Assembly (NCBI GenBank): GCA_030670165.1
Contig: DAOVCF010000005.1
Coordinates: 1-29,386 of the forward strand
Direction: 5' to 3'
DNA from: Candidatus Stahliibacteriota bacterium
GTDB taxonomy: Bacteria; Hydrothermota; Tepidihabitantia; B3-TA06
Length of the DNA: 29,386 nucleotides
This document shows, piece by piece, positions 7,567-13,950 of this stretch (position 1 is the stretch's first letter; every line of letters starts with the position of its first letter). The translations under genes were made by a program, and so were the position numbers. The notes beneath the pieces were generated by a model. The model worked only from the letters and a program-made list of their open reading frames with translations. It was not told the DNA's origin and searched no databases.

Positions 7567-7838
7567 TCGGCCGTGCTAGGCGGGAGGCTGGCGGTCTCCT
7601 GTACTCGAAACCCGCCATATGCGAGGCTGAAAGACATCATGAGGTCGGGAAAGCGGGAGCCCCTGCAGGGGCGGACGATGTTGAAGATCGGGTCTTTGCT
7701 CGCAACGCCCCGCCAACCCCGCCAGATCCGGAAGGAAGCAACGGTACGCGGATGTCGCTGTGGTGTAAAGAGAACCTGATTGGAGTCGCCTCGCTTCCGC
7801 AGTCCTCGCCGCCCCGGACGAAGATGCCGCACGGCCGA
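7567..7838 (+). ncRNA. ffs: Signal recognition particle RNA, bacterial large type
   Basis: The ends pair over 10 bp: TCGGCCGTGC at 7567-7576 with GCACGGCCGA at 7829-7838. The 5' part (GTGCTAGGCGGGAGG, then TGTACTCGAAACCCGCC) matches the Alu-type 5' domain of large bacterial SRP RNAs. The S-domain hallmark GATCCGGAAGGAAGCAACGG occurs near 7725-7744. Length is about 270 nt, compared with about 115 nt for the E. coli small form. SRP RNA with Ffh targets nascent membrane and secreted proteins to the translocon. It lies 40 bp upstream of dnaX, a neighbourhood found in many bacteria. Exact ends are inferred from the terminal helix. Confidence 0.92.
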
Positions 7839-7877
7839 TCACTCTTAAACCAACTGGATTTCCAGCAATAAAGAACA

Positions 7878-9515
7878 ATGGAACCCAGAACATTCTCTCT
7901 GCGGTACAGACCTCAGGACTTTGCCGAACTCTTCGACCAGGAACACGTCAAGCGAACACTTACAAACGCCATCCAGCACAACAGGCTCGCACACGCGTAT
8001 CTGTTTGCAGGGCCAAGAGGTGTCGGCAAGACGACAACGGCAAGGATACTTGCCAAGAGTCTGAACTGCGTCGAGGGGCCGACAGTCCACCCATGCGACA
8101 AGTGTTCGACTTGCCTGGAGATTAAGGCATCCAAAAGTCTGGACGTTCTTGAGATAGACGGCGCGTCCAACCGCGGGATAGACCAGATAAGGGAGTTGAG
8201 GGAAAACGTCCGCTACAGACCTACAAGTGGGCACTACCGTATCTATATAATAGACGAAGTCCACATGCTGACTACCGAGGCGTTCAACGCGCTTCTTAAG
8301 ACACTTGAGGAGCCGCCTTCCCATGTAATCTTCATCTTCGCCACCACCGAACCTCACAAGGTTCCTGCAACCATTCTCTCGCGCTGCCAGCGGTTCGACT
8401 TCAAACGCATAGCCCCTGACGTTATAGCCAAACGCCTTGAGATGATAATCGAGAAGGAAAATCTGGATGTTGCGGAAGACGCGGTGAGACTCATCGCGGA
8501 TATCGCCGACGGCGGGCTGCGTGACGCTGAAAGCGTACTGGAGCAGATAACCACCTTCAAGCAAGGAAGGGTCACCGCAGAAGACGTAACCGAGCTTTTA
8601 GGCATAGTCCCTTACGAGCGTTTCTCGCATCTTCTCGAGCTGGTTGGAGAAAAAGACGAGGCAGGGCTGCTTGCGTTCCTTGAGCAGACCTTTGCGGCAG
8701 GGTACGACGTGGCCGAGTTCTACTTCGGGATGGTAGGTTTTTTGCGCGCCCTTCTCTTTACCAGTTTGGACATGAGGGTTGAAAGATCCAGCTTCCCTGA
8801 AAATGTCTTAAAACACGCCAAGGAGTATAGACCCAAGCAGCTGGCCAGGATGCTTGAGCGCTTTCTTAAGTCCGAAGAGGCCTTCAAGCGCAGCCGCGAG
8901 AAGGTCATCTTCATAGAGACCCTGACACTGGCGCTTCTGGATACGGAAGAAAAGCAAGCCGTTCCTAAAGAATCCTCCCGATCCACAAAAACCGCCACGT
9001 CTGCCCAGACCTCAAGACCAAAAGCGCAAAAATCACCACTCCAGCAAAATCATGCCGGCGTTCTGAATGCCGGCGAGGGGCCGGCATCAATCACTGAAGA
9101 AGAGCCTTCAAAGCAAGCCACTGAAAACGATACGAAAAAGGCCGAGGGAGAGATGCGGGAAACGGAAGAATCGGTACAATCCGTCCCCCTTACAGACGTA
9201 TGGAAACGCTTTATAAAAGAGATAAGCACCGAAGAATCTTTCTTAACACTTGCGCTTCAGACATCAGAAATCATAGAGACCCGAAACAATCTCTTAAAGA
9301 TAGGCATAAGCAACAATCCAGAGCTCAATATAGGCTGTCTGGAAGCGGAACAATCTCACCTTGAGGAAAGACTTTCAAGGCTAGCAGGGCAAAAGCTACG
9401 TCTGGAGTTTAAGGCAACCAAGCCCATAAAGAAAGAAAGCCGGGGTCCTAAATCCAAACCTCGCTCTGCGGTTGAGGATGTGCTGGATATCTTCAAAGGA
9501 GAGATAGTTCGATGA
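7878..9515 (+). CDS. dnaX: DNA polymerase III subunits gamma and tau
   Basis: The 545-residue protein has the clamp-loader AAA+ module. Walker A is GPRGVGKTT (about 45-53). Zinc-binding cysteines are C64, C73, C76 and C79. Walker B is IIDEVHM (124-130), sensor 1 is ATTEPHKVP and the SRC motif is at about 168-170. Domain III continues to about residue 350. A hydrophilic low-complexity linker (about 355-430) then leads to a C-terminal domain that may be the tau polymerase-binding part. DnaX loads the sliding clamp and organises the replisome. No Shine-Dalgarno is visible before the ATG at 7878. The linker DNA contains a GC-rich hairpin (9067-9087). The stop overlaps the ybaB start (ATGA). No convincing A-tract frameshift site for a separate gamma form was found. 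Confidence 0.95.
   Translation: MEPRTFSLRYRPQDFAELFDQEHVKRTLTNAIQHNRLAHAYLFAGPRGVGKTTTARILAKSLNCVEGPTVHPCDKCSTCLEIKASKSLDVLEIDGASNRGIDQIRELRENVRYRPTSGHYRIYIIDEVHMLTTEAFNALLKTLEEPPSHVIFIFATTEPHKVPATILSRCQRFDFKRIAPDVIAKRLEMIIEKENLDVAEDAVRLIADIADGGLRDAESVLEQITTFKQGRVTAEDVTELLGIVPYERFSHLLELVGEKDEAGLLAFLEQTFAAGYDVAEFYFGMVGFLRALLFTSLDMRVERSSFPENVLKHAKEYRPKQLARMLERFLKSEEAFKRSREKVIFIETLTLALLDTEEKQAVPKESSRSTKTATSAQTSRPKAQKSPLQQNHAGVLNAGEGPASITEEEPSKQATENDTKKAEGEMRETEESVQSVPLTDVWKRFIKEISTEESFLTLALQTSEIIETRNNLLKIGISNNPELNIGCLEAEQSHLEERLSRLAGQKLRLEFKATKPIKKESRGPKSKPRSAVEDVLDIFKGEIVR
9052..9087 (+). repeat. GC-rich direct repeat and hairpin inside the dnaX linker
   Basis: The 9-mer ATGCCGGCG occurs at 9052-9060 and 9067-9075. 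The second copy forms an 8-bp perfect stem, ATGCCGGC (9067-9074) with GCCGGCAT (9080-9087), around the loop GAGGG. It stays in frame in the poorly conserved linker of DnaX. It could be a small palindromic insertion or simply compositional. Confidence 0.6.
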
Positions 9516-9808
9516 GACAAGCCGACTTATTGAAAAAAGCCCAGGAGATCCAGAATAAAATAGCCGGTATTATGGCCGCGTCACGTGGAGAGGCGACCTC
9601 TGGCGGGGGAATGGTCAAGGCGGTAGCCGACGGAAACGGCACCATACTTGAACTTAAGATAGAAAAAGAAGTGATAGCTCCAGAAGAAAGCCAGATGCTT
9701 GAGGACCTGGTGATCGCCGCGGTCAACGAGGCCAAACGCAAGGCAAAGGAAGCAGCCCAGGCAGAGGTCCAAAAAGTCATAGGCATCCCTTTACCAGGTC
9801 TTTTCTGA
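9512..9808 (+). CDS. ybaB: YbaB/EbfC-family nucleoid-associated protein
   Basis: This 98-residue protein has the length and pattern of the YbaB/EbfC family. An N-terminal helix (ADLLKKAQEIQNKIAGIMA) is followed by a beta region with GGGMVKAVADGNGTILELKI and then ALVNEA-like helical sequence (DLVIAAVNEAKRKAKE). It ends with IPLPGLF, similar to the usual G(M/L)PxxP-type terminus. The family forms dimers that bind DNA non-specifically. Its position between dnaX and recR is a classic conserved cluster, and its ATG overlaps the dnaX stop (ATGA). Confidence 0.93.
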   Translation: MRQADLLKKAQEIQNKIAGIMAASRGEATSGGGMVKAVADGNGTILELKIEKEVIAPEESQMLEDLVIAAVNEAKRKAKEAAQAEVQKVIGIPLPGLF

Positions 9809-9814
9809 TCTCTG

Positions 9815-10420
9815 ATGAGTGCTTTAACCAGGCTGATCCAACGCCTTAAGGAACTGCCCGGTATAGGCGAAAAGAGCGCACAGCGGATCACGCGCTATAT
9901 ACTACGCATTAAGCGTGAAGAGGCTGCCGAGCTAAGCGAAGCGATCCTTGCGGCACGTGACAAGACCCGTACCTGCGAGCGCTGCGGCAACCTGACCGAA
10001 GATGAGTTTTGTGAGATCTGCAAAGACCCTTCGAGAGTACAAACCGAGATCTGCGTTGTAGAGGAGGCCTTCGATATACCGCTGATCGAGCGTGCCGGTG
10101 TCTACAAAGGACTTTATCACGTGCTTGGCGGGGTGCTTTCCCCTATGGAAGATGTATCTGTAGACGAACTCCGTATCGCGGAACTCGTAGAGCGTGTGAA
10201 GCAAAAAGGAACAAAAGAGGTGATCCTTGCAACCTCGGCGACCACCGAGGGAGAAACCACCGCCCTTTACGTCGCCGGGCAACTTAAGGGCATGGGTATA
10301 CGCGTATCAAGGATCGCAAGGGGCATCCCAGCAGGTACAGACCTGGGGCTGGCAGACGAGGTTACCATCAGCAGAGCTCTCAGCGGCCGCAAAAGCATGG
10401 ACAGCACAGACCAAGAGTGA
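9815..10420 (+). CDS. recR: Recombination mediator protein RecR
   Basis: The 201-residue protein has the full RecR architecture. A helix-hairpin-helix comes first (LKELPGIGEKSAQRI), then a four-cysteine zinc finger (CERCGNLTEDEFCEIC). A Toprim domain follows (ICVVEEAFDIPLIERAG, then YHVLGGVLSPMEDV), and ATSATTEGETTALYV and SRIARGIPAGTDL complete the C-terminal part. RecR with RecO (and RecF) loads RecA onto gapped DNA. It lies 6 bp after ybaB and overlaps nfo at its 3' end (GTGA). Confidence 0.95.
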   Translation: MSALTRLIQRLKELPGIGEKSAQRITRYILRIKREEAAELSEAILAARDKTRTCERCGNLTEDEFCEICKDPSRVQTEICVVEEAFDIPLIERAGVYKGLYHVLGGVLSPMEDVSVDELRIAELVERVKQKGTKEVILATSATTEGETTALYVAGQLKGMGIRVSRIARGIPAGTDLGLADEVTISRALSGRKSMDSTDQE

Positions 10421-11262
10421 GATTCGGTTTCCACGTAAGCATAGCCGGAGGTATCGAAAACGTTATCCAGCGTGCAAGGCATCTTGACTGTGAAACGGTG
10501 CAGATATTTACAGGCTCCAACAAACAGTGGAAGAGAACGCCTCTTGATCCGGATGTGGTCGCTGGTTTTCGGGCATCACTGAAAGAGGCTCAACTCCATC
10601 CGCTAACCGTTCACCTGTTTTATCTACCTAACCTTGCAACGCCTGACGAAGAACTGCTCGAACGTTCGCAGAAAGCGTTCTCAGATGAGCTTGAGCGATC
10701 ATCTATGCTGGGTGCCGAATTCCTGGTTTTTCATCCCGGCGCATTCAAGGACTCGAGTCTGGATCAGGGAATAAGGAGGGTTGCCGATTCGTTAAATCAA
10801 GCGATCTCTTCTGCCAAAGCGAATAATGTAAGGATACTTATCGAAAACACCTCGGGCGGCGGCACACGAGTTGGAGCGAGCTTTAGCCAACTGGCAAGGA
10901 TAATAGATGGGGTCGAGAAGAAGGATCCCGTGGGCATCTGTCTGGATACCGCTCACGCCTTTCAGGCCGGATACCCTCTGCATACCGCCAAAGGGTTGGA
11001 AGACACCCTGGAGGAAATAGATCAACTCATAGGTCTTGACAAACTTCTGCTTCTGCATCTTAACGATTCCAAAACGCCTTTGGGAAGCCACAACGACCGC
11101 CACTGGCACATAGGTGAAGGAGAAATAGGCATCGAGGCGTTCCGCAGGATAATCAACCACCCTAAACTAAAGCACCTGCCCGCGATCATGGAAACACCGT
11201 CCATGCCGGATGCCGACAACCGCAACATGGCCACGGTGAAGAGATTGAGGGAAGAAGATTGA
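10417..11262 (+). CDS. nfo: Endonuclease IV (AP endonuclease)
   Basis: The 281-residue TIM-barrel protein carries the expected metal-ligand motifs in order. These are VHLFYLPNLAT, EFLVFHPGAFKD, ILIENTSGGG, VGICLDTAHAFQAGY, LLHLNDSKTPLGSHNDRHWHIGEGEIG and AIMETPSM. Endonuclease IV cleaves DNA 5' of abasic sites and uses three zinc ions. The start is GTG, overlapping the recR stop as GTGA. It is co-transcribed with the replication and recombination genes dnaX, ybaB and recR, forming a DNA maintenance operon. The glycosyltransferase that follows it (TTGA overlap) is functionally out of place. Confidence 0.95.
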   Translation: MRFGFHVSIAGGIENVIQRARHLDCETVQIFTGSNKQWKRTPLDPDVVAGFRASLKEAQLHPLTVHLFYLPNLATPDEELLERSQKAFSDELERSSMLGAEFLVFHPGAFKDSSLDQGIRRVADSLNQAISSAKANNVRILIENTSGGGTRVGASFSQLARIIDGVEKKDPVGICLDTAHAFQAGYPLHTAKGLEDTLEEIDQLIGLDKLLLLHLNDSKTPLGSHNDRHWHIGEGEIGIEAFRRIINHPKLKHLPAIMETPSMPDADNRNMATVKRLREED

Positions 11263-11945
11263 TTCCGTTCAAGGATGTAGCCATCGTTATTCCTGCCTAC
11301 GAGGCCGCAGATACATTGAAAAAGGTACTTTCCGATTGGTTTCGCTTCGGGGCTAAAGCAGAACAAATCTGGGTGGTGGATGATGGATCATCTGATGCAA
11401 CCGGCGATGCGGCACTCGGCATGGGGGTAGGCGTTTTAACACATGAGCGCAACCGAGGTAAGGGAGCGGCGCACAAGACAGGGTTCAAAGCGGCGCTTGC
11501 AGCAGGCTACCAATGGATCATGACCATGGACGCCGACACCCAGCATGACGTAAGGGAAGCAAATCGCTTTCTTGGGTTGGATCCAGCCACTTTTGATCTT
11601 GCTATGGGCACCAGACGTCCAAACATGGCCGGGATGCCTTTCGACCGCTGGTTCGTTAACCGTTTGACATCGATGGTGCTTTCGATCTTTGGGGGACGAC
11701 GTCAGGTCACCGACTCGCAGTGCGGGTACAGGCTCATCTCAGCAGAGGTCCTGCGGAAGGTACCTCTAAGGACGAACCACTTCGATACCGAATCCGAGCT
11801 TGTAGCACGGTCGTTACGGGCAGGTTATCGGATAGCCGAAGTACCCATCACCACACTTTATACCTCGCCGCGCTCACACATCAACAAGTTTCTGGATACC
11901 GTTCGTTTTATAGCCCTCTGCCTCTTCCGCCTCTCCTGGCGCTAG
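11259..11945 (+). CDS. Family 2 glycosyltransferase (dolichyl/polyprenyl-phosphate sugar synthase-like)
   Basis: The 228-residue protein has a GT-A fold. IVIPAYEAADTLKKVL is followed by the nucleotide-binding VVDDGSSDATGD, the HERNRGKGAAHKTGFKAAL segment, the metal-binding MDADTQHD and the SQCGYRLISAEVL region seen in DPM1/DPG-type enzymes. Those enzymes move a sugar from a nucleotide carrier to a polyprenyl phosphate or other acceptor. No membrane helices are evident. The start is TTG, overlapping the nfo stop (TTGA). It is the last gene of the dnaX operon and is followed by hairpins at 12000-12061. The actual donor and acceptor cannot be read from the sequence. Confidence 0.85.
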   Translation: MIPFKDVAIVIPAYEAADTLKKVLSDWFRFGAKAEQIWVVDDGSSDATGDAALGMGVGVLTHERNRGKGAAHKTGFKAALAAGYQWIMTMDADTQHDVREANRFLGLDPATFDLAMGTRRPNMAGMPFDRWFVNRLTSMVLSIFGGRRQVTDSQCGYRLISAEVLRKVPLRTNHFDTESELVARSLRAGYRIAEVPITTLYTSPRSHINKFLDTVRFIALCLFRLSWR

Positions 11946-11999
11946 GTTTCAACTTTATTCAACTCCACTTTACCCATTCTTGATCTAAGTAATCGGGAT

Positions 12000-12030
12000 C
12001 CCTAAACGAAAACGCAGTTTTCGTTTAGGG
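12000..12030. terminator. Long perfect hairpin after the dnaX operon
   Basis: A 14-bp perfect stem (CCCTAAACGAAAAC at 12000-12013, GTTTTCGTTTAGGG at 12017-12030) closes a 3-nt loop, GCA. It lacks a clear T-tract on either side, so it may stabilise or end the plus-strand transcript by another route. It stands 54 bp after the glycosyltransferase stop. Confidence 0.55.
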
Positions 12031-12039
12031 TAATAAAAA

Positions 12040-12061
12040 GCCGCCCCTTGATCGGGGCGGC
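12040..12061 (-). terminator. Intrinsic terminator of the 577-aa propeller gene
   Basis: An 8-bp GC stem (GCCGCCCC at 12040-12047 with GGGGCGGC at 12054-12061) has a 6-nt loop. On the minus strand it is followed by TTTTTATTA, a typical U-tract. It lies 21 bp past the stop codon of the minus-strand gene 12083-13816. Confidence 0.85.
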
Positions 12062-12082
12062 AAATCTTTAAGAATTATGTGC

Positions 12083-13816
12083 TTAGCGCACGAACACTGT
12101 CTTACGCGTCAGGTTGGCTGCAGGCGAAGAGAACTTGATGAAGTAAACACCGCTAGGAAGCGCACTTTCATCAAGCTTAAACTCGTGCACACCCGCAGCA
12201 AGGTTACCTTCATGAAGGGTCAGCCTGCGGCGACCGACCACGTCGAGCACGTAAAGCTCACCATCGGTAAGGGCAGGTAACGCAAGCATAACCGCTCCAC
12301 CGGTAACTGAAAGTTCATAAGTAGTCGGTGCAATCTCCTTCTCCTCCACAGCTCCAACAGTACAGTAGAGTGAATCAAAGATTGTGTCGTTGGCTGACAA
12401 GGAATCGTCCGGAAGCAGGGTACGGACCTGAACGTGGTACCACGAACCTTCAACATGGGGAAGCTTTATCCACTCGTCGAAGGTAACCGTGACCTCCTCG
12501 TTCGGACTCAGCGGCCCCACTGTCTTCGTGCTGATGTGATCCCTGAATCCGGAGAAGAAGATCTCGCACTGTACATCAAACGTAGCCGACGTGTTTCCCT
12601 GGTTGCGAACCGTGGCAACAGGGGTGTATGTTGAGTCTGGATGAATCTGCCGGAGATCCGTAGGGTAACCATCAAGCCACCAGGTTGTAGGCAGAACATC
12701 CTTAATGAGGAAGGTAGCGTATTTCAGGTCGCCGTTGGTCGCGTCATAGTAAGAGATGTGGGGGAAGTTGAGATCGCCTTCATGTGTTAGAGCTATGGAG
12801 GTGTAGCGTCCAACATCACCCGCAGTATCCACCTCTTCGGTATGCCAACCCAGGTAATCTTCCGAGTAACCCCATTTAAGATTACCATTACTGGCATCGT
12901 AGTAACTAACGTGGGTGGAACCGAGTTCCTGGGATCCGTACATACCAACGCCGGGCGTGTTGTCTATTAAATCGTATGTCCACTCGGTTCCTGTCCAACG
13001 AGCATACCTGAAGTGGCCGTTGGTATTATCGAAGTAACTGATATAAGGGAGGCCGTCATCAGTGATGGCGATATCTGGCCAGTTACCCACATCATTACCA
13101 GCTACCCTCTCTACCGTATCTATGACCCAGTTGCCGGAAACAAGATAGGCATGCTTTAAGAAACCGGTGGTAGTAACTGAGTCCCAAGCGTAGTAGGCGA
13201 TATGAGGAACACCCGTACCGTCAAGGGTTATCGAGGTGCCTTTGATATCCGACCCGAAGATAGGAAGCGGGCCCACGCTGTCTACCGTGTCGCGCGCCCA
13301 GCCTGCAGTGCCCAGGGGACGAGCGTACATAAGTAAGTTCGCTGTAGCATCGTAGTAGGAGATGTGAGCGATATCCTTACCGGCTTCTTCGCCCATCACT
13401 ATGTCACATCCTTGACCTACGTCATTCAAGTCGTTAGGATCGGGTGTTCCTCTAAACCACGTTCCGTCAGGATCACGGCGCGCCCACTTGAGGTGGGTGT
13501 TGGACATGTCATAATAGACGATCTCAGGACGGCCAGTTACTGAACCAATGTCAATCGCGGCAAAAAAGCCCACTCCGCCCAGGCCGCTATTGTTATCTGC
13601 AACCTCCACAGTCCACGTTGTACCGTCAGAAAAGGCGTATTTAAGGAAACCATTCGTTGCATCCATGTAAGCGATGTGCGGAATCCCGTCCGAATCGATA
13701 ATCAGCGAGGAAAAAGGCCCCTGATCTCCCGTAGTATCTACCTTCTCTATGAACCACGCTTGCCCAAAGGCGCTGGCTATACATACGACCAGCAGTACAC
13801 TTACCCATTTCTTCAT
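12083..13816 (-). CDS. Secreted seven-repeat beta-propeller protein with C-terminal sorting-like domain
   Basis: The 577-residue protein starts with a clear signal peptide (KKWVSVLLVVCIASAFGQA). Seven repeats of about 44-54 residues follow, each centred on a motif like HISYYDATNGxLKYA. They lie at about residues 47, 98, 151, 205, 258, 302 and 353, which suggests one seven-bladed propeller. A CARDB-like beta domain (about 375-488, with TVRNQGNTSATF) follows. The last 80 residues contain LYVLDVVGRR and LPSGVYFIKF and resemble type IX secretion sorting domains. I choose the ATG at 13816, not the upstream in-frame one, because AAGGAGG precedes it and the signal peptide starts there. A TTGACA-N16-TAAGAT promoter lies just upstream. 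The ligand or function is unknown; it is likely a cell-surface protein. Confidence 0.82.
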   Translation of the reverse strand: MKKWVSVLLVVCIASAFGQAWFIEKVDTTGDQGPFSSLIIDSDGIPHIAYMDATNGFLKYAFSDGTTWTVEVADNNSGLGGVGFFAAIDIGSVTGRPEIVYYDMSNTHLKWARRDPDGTWFRGTPDPNDLNDVGQGCDIVMGEEAGKDIAHISYYDATANLLMYARPLGTAGWARDTVDSVGPLPIFGSDIKGTSITLDGTGVPHIAYYAWDSVTTTGFLKHAYLVSGNWVIDTVERVAGNDVGNWPDIAITDDGLPYISYFDNTNGHFRYARWTGTEWTYDLIDNTPGVGMYGSQELGSTHVSYYDASNGNLKWGYSEDYLGWHTEEVDTAGDVGRYTSIALTHEGDLNFPHISYYDATNGDLKYATFLIKDVLPTTWWLDGYPTDLRQIHPDSTYTPVATVRNQGNTSATFDVQCEIFFSGFRDHISTKTVGPLSPNEEVTVTFDEWIKLPHVEGSWYHVQVRTLLPDDSLSANDTIFDSLYCTVGAVEEKEIAPTTYELSVTGGAVMLALPALTDGELYVLDVVGRRRLTLHEGNLAAGVHEFKLDESALPSGVYFIKFSSPAANLTRKTVFVR

Positions 13817-13859
13817 AAAGACCTCCTTGGGTTTAGAATATTCACGATAATTGTATATA

Positions 13860-13887
13860 ATCTTAAGGATTTTGGGGCACTTGTCAA
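13860..13887 (-). promoter_or_regulatory. Promoter of the 577-aa propeller gene
   Basis: On the minus strand: TTGACA (13882-13887), 16-bp spacer, TAAGAT (13860-13865). It leaves a leader of about 40 nt ending in an AAGGAGG ribosome binding site before the ATG at 13816. Confidence 0.65.
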
Positions 13888-13950
13888 GGGGGAAAGTTAA
13901 CAAAGAACGCTTATAAAAAAATCCACTCGTGACGCATAAGACAAGGGCCT

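Noticed and set aside
7845..8564. 239-codon minus-strand ORF
   Set aside because: It lies opposite the highly conserved AAA+ part of dnaX and has no family signature.
9134..9140. G AAA AAG in frame in dnaX as a possible -1 frameshift site
   Set aside because: The heptamer is not the canonical A AAA AAG, no well-placed downstream hairpin was seen, and the -1 frame continues for about 30 codons before a stop, so the support is too weak.
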